A program made the translations under genes and the position numbers. Of a DNA stretch of 64,000 nucleotides, positions 1 through 8,807 are shown one piece after another. This stretch comes from Antrihabitans stalactiti. GTDB taxonomy: Bacteria > Actinomycetota > Actinomycetes > Mycobacteriales > Mycobacteriaceae. Below the pieces are notes generated by a model, which saw nothing but the letters and a program-made list of their open reading frames with translations, was not told where the DNA came from and did no database searches. Within the stretch, counting starts at the first letter, position 1. Every line of letters begins with the position of its first letter. The stretch lies in NCBI RefSeq assembly GCF_012932915.1, contig NZ_VCQU01000002.1:372001-436000 (forward strand). Reading direction: 5' to 3'.

Positions 1-552
1 GAGATCTTCGGCGACGTCGCGAAGGAAGTTCGTCAACTGAAAGGCGACGCCGAGTGCGGCGGCCGGTGTGCGCAACGCTGGGTCGGCTGCGCCGAACAGT
101 GGCAACAGCAGCTCGCCGATGACTGCAGCCGAACCGTCCATGTACCCCATCAGATCGTCGAACGTCGCGTAGCGCTCGACTTCGAAATCCAGGTACATCG
201 CGCCGAAGAATCGCCGAAAGTCGTTGTCCTGCAGCTTGAACTCGCGTGCCGTGTGCACCACCGCGCTGATCACGGGATGGTCGCTGCGCCCGGTCTCGCG
301 GGCAGTGAAGAACGCCGATTCGAACGTCCTCAGCTCCATCAGGCGGGTGTCTGCCGACTCGCCGCTGACGTCGACGATGTCGTCGGCGAGCCGGCAGAAC
401 GCATACAGCGCGTGCACGTGCGGCCTGACCTCGCGCGGCAACAAATTCGTCGACCAGTAGTAGGTCTTGCCGTGGCGGCGATTGATCCGTTTGCACTCGC
501 GGTAGCTGCCGTCGAGGACAGCGCCCTCGGACCGGCTCCGCTCATTCATCAC
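1..552 (-). CDS. crtB: Phytoene synthase CrtB, 3' end missing
   Basis: This is the N-terminal 184 residues of a squalene/phytoene synthase, which joins two GGPP molecules into phytoene, the first committed C40 carotenoid step. Visible are the first Asp-rich motif in FCRLADDIVD and the start of the second in FLRDVAED at the window edge. The rest of the gene lies beyond base 1. The start is either ATG at 549 or, more likely, the GTG directly before it at 552, because GATAAT (559-564) lies exactly six bases upstream and no Shine-Dalgarno is present, so the mRNA is probably leaderless. The reading frame is open to the edge. It diverges from the Rv2175c-like gene. Family assignment is secure; the product depends on crtI, crtO and cruF nearby. 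Confidence 0.93.
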   Translation of the reverse strand, partial: MMNERSRSEGAVLDGSYRECKRINRRHGKTYYWSTNLLPREVRPHVHALYAFCRLADDIVDVSGESADTRLMELRTFESAFFTARETGRSDHPVISAVVHTAREFKLQDNDFRRFFGAMYLDFEVERYATFDDLMGYMDGSAAVIGELLLPLFGAADPALRTPAAALGVAFQLTNFLRDVAEDL

Positions 553-558
553 AAATCG

Positions 559-564
559 ATTATC
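559..564 (-). promoter_or_regulatory. -10 box of crtB (leaderless)
   Basis: GATAAT on the minus strand, followed by six bases and then the GTG of crtB. This spacing would put transcription start on the start codon. No clear -35 was recognised. Confidence 0.5.
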
Positions 565-628
565 CCGGACACCGACGCGGGTGCGTTCCGCACGCTCATG
601 TCAGGCCGACCCGATAACGTTGACTCCT

Positions 629-997
629 GTGAGTGCAATCCCATACGCCGACGACGTTCTGCCCGAATCCGTGCCTCTGCTTCAGCTTCCGGATGTGGCC
701 AAGCAACTCGGCCTCGCGGTCACCAGGGTTCACCAGTTGCTTCGCGACCACCAGTTGATCGCCGTCAAGCGCGACGGAATCATCGCGGTCCCTGAAGAGT
801 TCTTCGGCGCCGACGGCAAGGTGCTGAAGTTCCTGCCCGGACTGCTCGCGGTGCTGTCGGACGGCGGGTTCACCGAGGTCGAGGCGCTGCGTTGGCTGTT
901 CGCCGAAGACGACAGTCTGCCGGGTACACCGGTGGCTGCACTGCGTGGGCATCAAGCGCGCGAAGTCATTCGCCGCGCTCAAGCGATGGCCATCTGA
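629..997 (+). CDS. Rv2175c-like DNA-binding protein (HTH)
   Basis: A 122-residue protein resembling M. tuberculosis Rv2175c, a small DNA-binding protein reported to be a substrate of the kinase PknL. Residues about 12-45 (VPLLQLPDVAKQLGLAVTRV onwards) look like a winged helix-turn-helix, followed by a C-terminal helical domain. The GTG at 629 is preferred over upstream starts because similarity begins there; TAACGT at 615-620 could be its -10. In M. tuberculosis pknL sits on the other side of this gene; here that place is taken by crtB, and no pknL is in the window. It converges on mptA with only seven bases between stops. The target DNA is unknown. Confidence 0.85.
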   Translation: MSAIPYADDVLPESVPLLQLPDVAKQLGLAVTRVHQLLRDHQLIAVKRDGIIAVPEEFFGADGKVLKFLPGLLAVLSDGGFTEVEALRWLFAEDDSLPGTPVAALRGHQAREVIRRAQAMAI

Positions 998-1004
998 CCG
1001 ACGA

Positions 1005-2567
1005 TCAGGCGGCGCCGGGCGCTGCCTGAGTCACTTTCGGCACCGGCGTGTCGTCGTTGCTCGCGCGCAGTCGAAGTGGATCTACGGTACGCAACGACAT
1101 CGCCGCGACAACCGCCGCAAACGTCGCCGCAGCGACGTGCGGGAACGTGTAGAGGCCGATCGAACCGTCGGGCTGGAAAACGAGCATCAACCAGGTCGAC
1201 AGGCCGACCAGAATCATCAGCGTCGTCGTCGACAACGCGAAGCCCGCGGCCAGAGCCAGCGGCCACGAGTAATACCAGGGGAGCGCGGCGGGGGACAAGA
1301 TCACGATCGCGATGAAGGCGATCAAGATGCCGAGAACCGCCTCTTTCTCGCTGCGACGGAAGCGCCACCACGTCCAACAGAGAATCAGGAGCAGAGCAAT
1401 AGCGCAGATCAGCCGCGTGACCTTGAGGACTGGCGGCAGGCTGAGGTCGCCGAACAACGACGCGCCGACCGTGATCAGGTGCGCCATGATGGTCGGTAGC
1501 GAGAGCCAGTTGATGATCTTTGCCGAACCGGAAAGTGCTGTCAGCCAACCAATTCCGACGCCGGCAAGCGCCGACGCGGCCACGAAGATGACGGCGAACA
1601 CGCCGACCCCCGCGCCTGCCGTCTTGCCGAACAGCACAATGTCGTTGGGTTTTGCATCAGAGTCTTGCGCACGCTTCTCGCGTTCGTGCACCATCCAGAT
1701 CCACACGAGGAACGGCAGCGCGATGCCCGCGGTCGCCTTGATGCCGACACCGATCGCCACGACCGCGATCCCCGCGACGTGATGGCGCTCGAGCACCATG
1801 GCGATGCCCGCCGCCATCAATCCGACCATCAGCATCTCGTTGTGCACGCCGCCGATGAGGTGGATGAGGACGAGGGGATTGAGCACTGCGAGCCACAATG
1901 CGACCGCAGGCTTACCGCCGAGGTGGCGAGCGATGTGCGGCACTGCCCACATCATCAGCGCGAGCCCGGGCAGCATGGCCAACCGCAGCACGATCGTCCC
2001 CGCCACGACGTTGTCGCCGGTCAGGCTGGTGATTCCGCGCCCGAGCATGAGAAAGATCGGTCCGTACGGTGCCGTCGTGGTGGTCCAGACGTTGCTCACG
2101 TTGTCCAGCAGAATGCCTGGATTGACGACCGGACCGTCCTTGTACGGATCGAAGCCGTCGCGAAGCAGCGCGCCCTGCGCAAGGTAGGAATACGCGTCGC
2201 GGCTGAACATCGGCACCGACAACAGCAATGGCCCGATCCACATCGGGATGATGGCGCGCAGTTCGTTGAGCGAGACCCCGCCGCCGATCGTCGTGCGGCC
2301 CAGGCGAACCCACGCCGTGATCATGAGGATCACGCCGATCCACACAGTCAGCGTCGACAACACCAAGCCATGCCCGAAACGAAGCCACGACAGATGAGCC
2401 GTCTCCAGCAGGGGATCCTGGCGTCGAACGCTGCCCGCGCCGAAGCCGCCGAACATGATCATGAACGAACCGATCATTCCGAGCACCGCGGCGTGGCCTT
2501 CGGGGGTCCGAGCGAACACTCCGACTTGAGCGAGCCGCGTCGTGAATGGTGTTCGGGGGCGGGACAT
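1005..2567 (-). CDS. mptA: Alpha-(1->6)-mannosyltransferase MptA
   Basis: A 520-residue polytopic membrane protein with roughly a dozen hydrophobic segments, of the GT-C type that uses polyprenyl-phosphate-mannose. In mycobacteria and corynebacteria MptA extends the alpha-1,6-mannan core of lipomannan and lipoarabinomannan on the outer face of the membrane. The call over its paralogue MptB rests on position: in M. tuberculosis mptA (Rv2174) lies between idsA2 and Rv2175c, as here apart from the inserted crtI. Start ATG 2567 is chosen because GGAGGA lies about ten bases upstream; an upstream in-frame ATG at 2612 lacks such a site. It lies 63 bases after crtI in the same direction and may be transcribed with it. 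Confidence 0.88.
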   Translation of the reverse strand: MSRPRTPFTTRLAQVGVFARTPEGHAAVLGMIGSFMIMFGGFGAGSVRRQDPLLETAHLSWLRFGHGLVLSTLTVWIGVILMITAWVRLGRTTIGGGVSLNELRAIIPMWIGPLLLSVPMFSRDAYSYLAQGALLRDGFDPYKDGPVVNPGILLDNVSNVWTTTTAPYGPIFLMLGRGITSLTGDNVVAGTIVLRLAMLPGLALMMWAVPHIARHLGGKPAVALWLAVLNPLVLIHLIGGVHNEMLMVGLMAAGIAMVLERHHVAGIAVVAIGVGIKATAGIALPFLVWIWMVHEREKRAQDSDAKPNDIVLFGKTAGAGVGVFAVIFVAASALAGVGIGWLTALSGSAKIINWLSLPTIMAHLITVGASLFGDLSLPPVLKVTRLICAIALLLILCWTWWRFRRSEKEAVLGILIAFIAIVILSPAALPWYYSWPLALAAGFALSTTTLMILVGLSTWLMLVFQPDGSIGLYTFPHVAAATFAAVVAAMSLRTVDPLRLRASNDDTPVPKVTQAAPGAA

Positions 2568-2630
2568 CAAATCCGGTTCCTCCCCCATAGGTGCTCGGCG
2601 TCGGATGAGCAAAGGTGTGCGGTCGCGTGC

Positions 2631-4196
2631 CTAGTTTAGTGGCTCAAGTGCAGATATCTTGCTTCTGCCTCGCACTTGTCGGCCCACGATCCGCTCGGCC
2701 GCGAGTTTCCCGGAGATCAACACGGTGGGAACGCCGACGCCCGGCGTGGTTCCGCAACCTGCGAGTACGACGTTCTCCTTCGACGGCACGAGGTTGCGAG
2801 TCCGGAATGGTCCGGTCTGCCTGAACAGATGTGACGCAGAGAACGGCGTGCCCGCGAGCATGCCTTTGTCCAGCCACGTCTGGGGAGTGTCGACGTGATC
2901 GACGACGTACTCGGTCGAGATGCCGGTGTATCCGCGGCGCTCCAGTTCATCGAGCAATTCGCGAACGTAGGCGTCGGTGAGGGCGCCCCACTCGAGCGGA
3001 GCGCAGACAAGGTTCGGGCACGGCGCAAGGACCGACAACGGTTCGTAGGTAACGCCTGCCCGTTCGATGCGCAGTCCCGGGTCGGTGACGGCGGGTCTCG
3101 TCACCAGCAACGACGGGTCCGACATCAGTCGTCCGCGACCGCGGCTCGCGGTCAGTTCCTCGAAGGTCGTCGCCCATGCGGCTCCGAAGTCGATCGTGTG
3201 GTGCGCGGGCGCTGCCCACTCGTCCGAAACCCGGACGGGAATCGTGCCGTGCAGCACGACAGCCGACGGTGACGCGCGCAGCTTGCGGGACCTGCGCTTG
3301 TCCAAGAGCGGCGCGATCGAACCGAAGTCGACCGTGAGAATCAGCGCGTCGCAACCAAATTCGCGTCCGTCCGCGGTCACTGCGGCTCGCGCGCGCTTGC
3401 CGTCGTATTCGATCCGAGCGACATCGGCGTGCAATTCCAGTTGCCCGCCCGCCGTTGTGAACGCGTCCGCCATCGACGCGGCGATCGTCCGCATTCCGCC
3501 TTCGGGGTAAAAGACACCGAGGCAGGTATCCATGTACGGAATCGCGCCGTAGGCGGCGAGCGCCTTTGCCGGTGCGACACCCGCATACAGAGCTTGGAAT
3601 GTGAAAAGTCGAACCAGCCGTTCGTCGTCGATGAACTTGGCGACCTTGCGGCCCAACTTCCCGAATCCGCCGAGCATGAGGAAGCGAAGCAACGCGCGCG
3701 GCGACGACAGCAGGTCGAGCGGCGAGTCGAAGCTCTCGTCCATCATGGTCGGATACTCGACCTCGAACAGATCAGCCAGCCATTGCCGCATCGTCAGATA
3801 CGAACGCGCATCCTCGGTGCCGCACTTCTTCTCGATCTCGGCGAACATCGCGTTGGTGTCGGAATACACGTCGATGTCCGAACCGTCGCTGAACCGCGCG
3901 TGATAGGCGGGCGCGAGCGGGAGGATGCGAAGCGGGGGAGTCGTGGAGTCGGCGTCCGCGCCGACCGCCGCGAGCGCCTCCGTGATCAGGTTCGGCATAG
4001 TCAGCACGGTCGCGCCGTTGTCGATCTGGTAGTCGTCGAAGTCGTAGACGCCGACCCGACCACCGACGTGATCGTTGCGTTCCAGGATCGTGACCTGCTT
4101 ACCTGCGCCGAGCAGATGCAGGCCCGCGCACAGTCCTGCGAGGCCTCCGCCGACGATGACCACGTGGTCGCCGGACCCGCTGATGGTCCTGGTCAT
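2631..4196 (-). CDS. crtI: Phytoene desaturase CrtI
   Basis: A 521-residue FAD-dependent phytoene desaturase, which introduces double bases of conjugation into phytoene on the way to lycopene. The N-terminal dinucleotide-binding motif is VVIVGGGLAGLCAGLHLLGA (residues about 12-31), followed by E39 and GGRVG; the C-terminal FAD motif is seen near VVLAGCGTTPGVGVPTVLISG. Length is normal for bacterial CrtI. Its ATG overlaps the stop of idsA by four bases, so the GGPP synthase and desaturase are translationally coupled. Compared with M. tuberculosis, crtI has been placed between idsA2 and mptA. The number of desaturation steps cannot be read from sequence. Confidence 0.93.
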   Translation of the reverse strand: MTRTISGSGDHVVIVGGGLAGLCAGLHLLGAGKQVTILERNDHVGGRVGVYDFDDYQIDNGATVLTMPNLITEALAAVGADADSTTPPLRILPLAPAYHARFSDGSDIDVYSDTNAMFAEIEKKCGTEDARSYLTMRQWLADLFEVEYPTMMDESFDSPLDLLSSPRALLRFLMLGGFGKLGRKVAKFIDDERLVRLFTFQALYAGVAPAKALAAYGAIPYMDTCLGVFYPEGGMRTIAASMADAFTTAGGQLELHADVARIEYDGKRARAAVTADGREFGCDALILTVDFGSIAPLLDKRRSRKLRASPSAVVLHGTIPVRVSDEWAAPAHHTIDFGAAWATTFEELTASRGRGRLMSDPSLLVTRPAVTDPGLRIERAGVTYEPLSVLAPCPNLVCAPLEWGALTDAYVRELLDELERRGYTGISTEYVVDHVDTPQTWLDKGMLAGTPFSASHLFRQTGPFRTRNLVPSKENVVLAGCGTTPGVGVPTVLISGKLAAERIVGRQVRGRSKISALEPLN

Positions 4197-5251
4197 GAGG
4201 TGCGCGAGGTCGCCGAAACGGCCATGTCTCGAAGGAGGTCTTTGGCCACCGGCGTGGCGCTGCTTGTAAACAATGTGTCGATCGCCCGTTCAGTCAGTGC
4301 GGAAATCCGCGCTTCGATGTCGTCTACTGCGCCGAGCCGGTGCAGTTCGGCGCGGATGGTCTCGACTTGTTCGTCGTCGAGTTCGGTCCCGATGCTGCTC
4401 CGCAGCAGGCTTGCGGTTGCTGGGGAATCGCGGTCCGCACGCTGGAGTGCGACCGCGAACAGAGCGGTCCGTTTGCCTTCGCGCAGGTCGTCGCCCGATG
4501 GCTTCCCAGTGACCGATGGATCACCGAATACGCCGAGCAGGTCGTCGCGAAGTTGGAACGCGATGCCGATGTCGGCTCCGAAGCGGCGATAGGCATCGAT
4601 GAGGGCCAGGTCGGCGTCGGCCAGCGCCGCACCGATGTGCAGCGGACGTTCGACGGTGTACGCGGCGGTCTTGTACCGATCGATCTGCAACGCGGCCTCG
4701 ACAGTCTCGTCGCCGGTGACCTCGGAATGGAGATCGAGGAACTGACCGCCGAGCACCTCGGTCCGCATTGCCGACCACACCGGCGCCAGCCTGGCCGTTG
4801 CTGCCTGGGAGAGGGCCGACTCGCGGACCATGTCGTCCGCCCAGGACAACGCGAGGTCGCCGAGCAGGATGGCGACCGCATCGCCGAAGTCGGTCGAGTC
4901 GCCCGACCACGCTCGGCCGCGATGCCGATCGGCGAAGGCGATGTGCACCGTCGGCCGACCGCGCCGGGTATGCGACGAGTCGATGATGTCGTCGTGAATC
5001 AGCGCGCACGCCTGAATCAGCTCGAGCGCGGCACAGACCCGCAGCACGATCGGGGAATCCGGACCGGCAGGGTCGCCTCCGGCGCCCAGCCAACCGGTCC
5101 ATGCGAATGCCGGCCGAATGCGCTTGCCGCCACGGAGCACGAACTGTTCCAAGTGGTCGACCGCAACCGCGAAATCGCCGCCGATCGAATCGACGGTCGG
5201 CCTGCGGGATTCGAAGAACTCACGCAGCGCAGCCTCGAACGCCGCGGTCAA
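4193..5251 (-). CDS. idsA: Geranylgeranyl diphosphate synthase (IdsA/CrtE)
   Basis: A trans-prenyltransferase of 352 residues making GGPP, the substrate of CrtB and of longer prenyl chains. The first Asp-rich motif is in ALIHDDIIDSS and the second in FQLRDDLLGVFGD; GGKRIRP at about residues 41-47 is the usual IPP-binding element. The TTG at 5251 is the first conventional start but has no ribosome site. An in-frame CTG at 5293 has AAGGAG with a six-base spacer, so the true protein may be 14 residues longer. crtI follows with an ATGA overlap. A TAGAGT box on this strand near 5333-5344 could be its promoter. It corresponds by position to idsA2 (Rv2173). Confidence 0.9.
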   Translation of the reverse strand: MTAAFEAALREFFESRRPTVDSIGGDFAVAVDHLEQFVLRGGKRIRPAFAWTGWLGAGGDPAGPDSPIVLRVCAALELIQACALIHDDIIDSSHTRRGRPTVHIAFADRHRGRAWSGDSTDFGDAVAILLGDLALSWADDMVRESALSQAATARLAPVWSAMRTEVLGGQFLDLHSEVTGDETVEAALQIDRYKTAAYTVERPLHIGAALADADLALIDAYRRFGADIGIAFQLRDDLLGVFGDPSVTGKPSGDDLREGKRTALFAVALQRADRDSPATASLLRSSIGTELDDEQVETIRAELHRLGAVDDIEARISALTERAIDTLFTSSATPVAKDLLRDMAVSATSRTS

Positions 5252-5393
5252 GGCCGTCGGCTCGGTCGAGATGGGGACAACTCCCGCAGACAGTGGTGTC
5301 TCCTTAGCGATCGCTCGAGTGTTGCGCGGCTTTCTAACACTCTAACTTCGCCTCGCTCCGGATCTCGTGTGAGACCGGGTACCCCCAACTCCG

Positions 5394-5399
5394 TATGCT
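5394..5399 (+). promoter_or_regulatory. -10 box of metF (leaderless)
   Basis: TATGCT ends six bases before the GTG at 5406 and there is no Shine-Dalgarno between. With standard sigma-A spacing the transcript would begin on the start codon. Confidence 0.6.
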
Positions 5400-5405
5400 G
5401 AATCA

Positions 5406-6374
5406 GTGGTATTCGATTCGGTCAGGGGCCGTTCCAGCGCGGGCTGGGTGTCGCAAACACCCTCCGTCGTCGACCGTCTGCGGTCGGAAACCGATGGTCG
5501 CGTGCCGTTTTCCGTCGAGTTCTCGCCGCCGCGCGACGCTGCTGCCGAAGCACGGCTGTGGCGCGCAGTCCGCGAGTTCGAGACGATGCGGCCCGCATTC
5601 GTGTCGATGACCTACGGTGCCGGTGGCTCGACTCGCGACCGTACGGTCCGCGTGACCGGGCAACTCGCCCAGGAAACAACACTGCTGCCGGTGGCGCACC
5701 TCACAGCCGTCTCGCACAGCGTCGAGGAACTGCGCGCAATGGTCGGTGCGTACGCCGACTGCGGGATCCGCAACATCCTCGTGCTCCGAGGCGACCCACC
5801 CGGCGATCCCCTGGGTGAATGGCAGCGCCATCCCCAAGGTGTCGAATACGCCGACGAACTGGTCCGGCTGGTGCGCGATCTCGGCGACTTCCACGTCGGC
5901 GTCGCGTCGTTTCCCGAAGGGCACTACCGCTCACCGGACCTCGAGCACGACACGAAGTTTCTGGTCGCGAAACTTCGTGCGGGAGCCGAGTACTCGATCA
6001 CCCAGATGTTCTTCGACATCGAGCATTACCTGCGGCTGCGCGACCGCGTGGCAGCCTTCGATGCGGAGCAAGGCGCCAAACCGATCATTCCGGAAATCAT
6101 GCCGATCACTTCGCTCAAGTCGGTGCGCAAGATGGTCGAACTGTCGGGCTCGGCACTCCCGACCGAATTGGAGCAGCGACTGGCGAAGGCTGCAGGCGAC
6201 GGGCCGGACGAAAATCGCGCGGCGGTCCGCGAGGTCGGGATCGAGGCTGCTAGCCAATTGGGGGAGCGGCTCATCGCCGAAGGGGCGCCGGGCCTGCACT
6301 TCATCACGCTCAACTTCGCCCGCGCGACCAGCGAGGTCCTCGCAAATCTTGGGCTAGGTGCCGCGCGCGTCTAG
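5406..6374 (+). CDS. metF: 5,10-methylenetetrahydrofolate reductase MetF
   Basis: A 322-residue TIM-barrel flavoenzyme reducing methylene-THF to methyl-THF for methionine synthesis. The catalytic Glu is in PFSVEFSPPRD, SMTYGAGGSTRDRT and VLRGDPPGD are the FAD/folate-binding segments, and ASFPEGHY is characteristic. It is the positional counterpart of Rv2172c, a shorter actinobacterial MTHFR type. GTG 5406 is supported by the leaderless promoter directly before it. Its last 21 bases overlap the end of the convergent glycosyltransferase gene. It is divergent from idsA with about 110 bases between, so that interval carries both promoters. Confidence 0.9.
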   Translation: MVFDSVRGRSSAGWVSQTPSVVDRLRSETDGRVPFSVEFSPPRDAAAEARLWRAVREFETMRPAFVSMTYGAGGSTRDRTVRVTGQLAQETTLLPVAHLTAVSHSVEELRAMVGAYADCGIRNILVLRGDPPGDPLGEWQRHPQGVEYADELVRLVRDLGDFHVGVASFPEGHYRSPDLEHDTKFLVAKLRAGAEYSITQMFFDIEHYLRLRDRVAAFDAEQGAKPIIPEIMPITSLKSVRKMVELSGSALPTELEQRLAKAAGDGPDENRAAVREVGIEAASQLGERLIAEGAPGLHFITLNFARATSEVLANLGLGAARV

Positions 6375-7490
6375 GTCGCGGCCCTTCCACATCAGCGCAC
6401 CGCGACGGTGGGCGCGGTGCGATCGCCACGTCAGCCTCGCATAGGCGAGGACCGAGACCGGGTGGGCCAGCGCGTCGAGCAGGTCCGCGCGGGTGAGGTG
6501 TCCGTCGCTTTCGGTCGACCTTGCGAGCAGCCTCGACGCCACGGCGGCGAGGTATCCGACAACTCCCGCGCGGCTACCCGTCAGCGCCGCTGCCGGTGGA
6601 ACCACGAACGCAAGCGCAGCGACCGCCACGACGGCTGCGCTCGCAGGGGCCGAGCCGTACGCCGACCACAACCATCGCGTATAGCCGGCATCGAGTTCGG
6701 TTGCGCCGGTATACATTCGGCAACGCGCTAGGCCGCCGCTGCCGACCGGTGCGGTCCGGTGACCGGCGCGACGTAGTGCCCGCGCGATGTCGAGATCCTC
6801 GGTCACGCTCGACGCGACCGCCGCGTGCCCACCGATTTCCCGATAGGCGTCGGCGTCGAACACCAGGAACTGTCCGCACGCGACCGCTGTCGACGGCGTC
6901 CGACTACGCGTGGCGACGGTAATCGGCAGCGAGCTGCTCCACGACCAGCACAGCAGCGGTTGCACAAGCCGCTCGGTCATCGACTCGGCCTGTTGCCTCG
7001 GCCATGGCGACAGCAACGCAACGTCCGAGCGGCGACGTTCGGCCACTGCGGCGGCGATGGCATCGGGCTTGAGCCGGACGTCTGCGTCGAGGAGTACGAG
7101 TGTGTCAGCCTGACCTGCGGCTTCGGCGAGCCGACGGCACGCGGCGGCCTTCCCGGTCCAGCCGGGGTCGGGTGAAGCGTGGTTCGACAAGAGCTGGAAA
7201 CGAGGGTCGCCGTCGATGGCGATCGACGCGGCTGCGGCCGTGCCATCGGTCGAATCGTCGTCGAGGATCAGAACTCGCAGAGCAACACCGCGCTGAACCC
7301 GAAGGTCCGTGATCAAGGCTGGCAGTCGGGTCCGCTCGTTGCGAGCGGGAATGCAGACAGTGACCGGTCCGACGGGGCCATTGGGTCGGAGTTGACGCAA
7401 CGTCAGCCGGTTGTACAGGGCGGTCGACGCGAAACCGATCGAGATCGCGGCGCCGATGCGAGTCGACGTGGCCGCAGACGAACCGAACAC
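6354..7490 (-). CDS. Family 2 glycosyltransferase, probably carotenoid-modifying
   Basis: A 378-residue GT2 enzyme. It has the start of a GT-A fold in VTVCIPARNER, the nucleotide-sugar Asp residues in LILDDDSTDGT and LLDADVRLKPD, a late acceptor/catalytic segment VTEDLDIARALRRAG, and hydrophobic segments in the C-terminal third. This architecture is that of CruC/CrtQ-type enzymes that attach a sugar to a carotenoid hydroxyl or carboxyl. The neighbourhood (cruF, crtO, crtI, crtB) supports a carotenoid acceptor, most simply the 1'-hydroxyl made by CruF, but the substrate is inferred. It starts three bases after the lppM stop and is likely co-transcribed with it. Confidence 0.75.
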   Translation of the reverse strand: MFGSSAATSTRIGAAISIGFASTALYNRLTLRQLRPNGPVGPVTVCIPARNERTRLPALITDLRVQRGVALRVLILDDDSTDGTAAAASIAIDGDPRFQLLSNHASPDPGWTGKAAACRRLAEAAGQADTLVLLDADVRLKPDAIAAAVAERRRSDVALLSPWPRQQAESMTERLVQPLLCWSWSSSLPITVATRSRTPSTAVACGQFLVFDADAYREIGGHAAVASSVTEDLDIARALRRAGHRTAPVGSGGLARCRMYTGATELDAGYTRWLWSAYGSAPASAAVVAVAALAFVVPPAAALTGSRAGVVGYLAAVASRLLARSTESDGHLTRADLLDALAHPVSVLAYARLTWRSHRAHRRGALMWKGRDLDARGT

Positions 7491-7493
7491 GAA

Positions 7494-8216
7494 CTAGGCG
7501 TCCTGCTTTGCCTTCGGCCACTTCAACGTCGGCCTGGGTTGACCAGGGCGAGGTGTGCGGGTGACGTACGCGAGGGCGACGATGATCGCGGAGACACCGA
7601 TGGCGACGCCACCGACGATGCCTGCCCACCCGGCAAAGCTGCGGGTGTTCGGATCGGCGTAGCGGACCTCGGCGCGGATCGTGGTGACCGACCCGGGCGG
7701 CAGCTTCCAGGAGACGATCGAGTCTGTTTCGCGGGTGCCGTTCGTCGTCGCAACGCGGGCGGGGAATGCAATCGTGAATTGCACATCGCTGCCCTGAGCA
7801 GGCACGTTCTTGAGGTCGGCCTTTCCGGTCAGCGACACGAGGTCGCCTGCACGCTGGAACTGCAGCTGAAACGCGCCGCTGCTTTGATCCGACATCTGGC
7901 CCAACTGCTGCACATCGCCGAACGACAAGTTGCTGAAAAACGCCTGGCTACCGACGTAGCCGTCCTGCTTGTATTCCTGCACGCGCACCTTGCCCGAGAG
8001 CGAGTCCGGCGGCTTGAGCTGCGGACCCTTGTCGTTCTCGTTCTGCGGAACGGCAGCCGCGACGATCTGGCCGGATACGCGGTCGTCAGCCGAAACGCCC
8101 ATCGACACCTGGACGCGCAGGCAGCTCGTCAGCATCGGGACCATCAACAGCGCGAGTATGGCGACGGAGAAGACGCGTCGAGCGTTCGCAGTGGGGGTCG
8201 GCGGCACATGCGACAT
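7494..8216 (-). CDS. lppM: LppM-family lipoprotein (DUF3153)
   Basis: A 240-residue exported lipoprotein. Residues 1-32 form a signal peptide ending in lipobox LTSC (Cys32); a beta-rich DUF3153 domain follows, and a single membrane helix (about residues 193-215, AGWAGIVGGVAIGVSAIIVA) is near the C terminus before a short basic tail. It matches M. tuberculosis LppM (Rv2171) in both architecture and position. LppM has been linked to envelope function and phagosome interaction in mycobacteria; no enzymatic role is known. The gene diverges from the thioesterase and runs into the glycosyltransferase gene. Confidence 0.88.
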   Translation of the reverse strand: MSHVPPTPTANARRVFSVAILALLMVPMLTSCLRVQVSMGVSADDRVSGQIVAAAVPQNENDKGPQLKPPDSLSGKVRVQEYKQDGYVGSQAFFSNLSFGDVQQLGQMSDQSSGAFQLQFQRAGDLVSLTGKADLKNVPAQGSDVQFTIAFPARVATTNGTRETDSIVSWKLPPGSVTTIRAEVRYADPNTRSFAGWAGIVGGVAIGVSAIIVALAYVTRTPRPGQPRPTLKWPKAKQDA

Positions 8217-8294
8217 CCTGCCAGACCTGGTGGCCGAAGCTGGTCACACGGCAGACTTGGTGTGGTGAGATCCGGCCGATCAGAAAGGGCCGCG

Positions 8295-8807
8295 ATGGAC
8301 GAATCGCGCACAAGCGCTTCGATGACAGTCTTGATGACGCCCGACATGGCCAATTTCTCGGGAAACGTACACGGCGGCACGATCTTGAAATTGCTCGATC
8401 AAGTCGCGTACGTCTGCGCGAGTCGCTATGCGTCGTCGTACGTCGTCACCATGTCGGTCGACCAGGTCACGTTTCAGGAGCCGATTCACGTGGGGGAGTT
8501 GGTGACCTTCCACGCGACGGTCAACTACACGGGCCGAACGTCGATGGAGATCGGAATTCGGGTTGTCGCCGAGGACATTCGGTCCAAGTCCATCCGAACC
8601 ACCAACCGGTGCTATTTCACGATGGTCGCTGTCGATCCGTCGGGGAAGCCTGTCGCAGTGCCGCCGAAGCACCTCGTCACAGACGACGATCGCGAGCGCT
8701 TCGAGGCGGCCAAGCAGCGCCGCGAACTGCGGCGAGAGATGGAAGCTCGATTGGCTGCAATTCGCGCCACATACGCAGCGACAGCGGAATCCCGAGCACT
8801 GCCATGA
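8295..8807 (+). CDS. Hotdog-fold acyl-CoA thioesterase
   Basis: A 170-residue cytoplasmic protein of the YciA/BACH type. The signature is NFSGNVHGGTILKLLDQVAY near residues 18-37, with an active-site Asp in that helix, followed by the hotdog strands through VTFQEPIHVGELVTFHA. These enzymes hydrolyse acyl-CoA to free acid and CoA. The ATG at 8295 has AAAGG about six bases upstream. The C-terminal tail after residue 130 is charged and helical. The gene overlaps the 3' end of cruF on the opposite strand by 131 bases, an unusually long convergent overlap. Its chain-length preference is unknown. Confidence 0.85.
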   Translation: MDESRTSASMTVLMTPDMANFSGNVHGGTILKLLDQVAYVCASRYASSYVVTMSVDQVTFQEPIHVGELVTFHATVNYTGRTSMEIGIRVVAEDIRSKSIRTTNRCYFTMVAVDPSGKPVAVPPKHLVTDDDRERFEAAKQRRELRREMEARLAAIRATYAATAESRALP

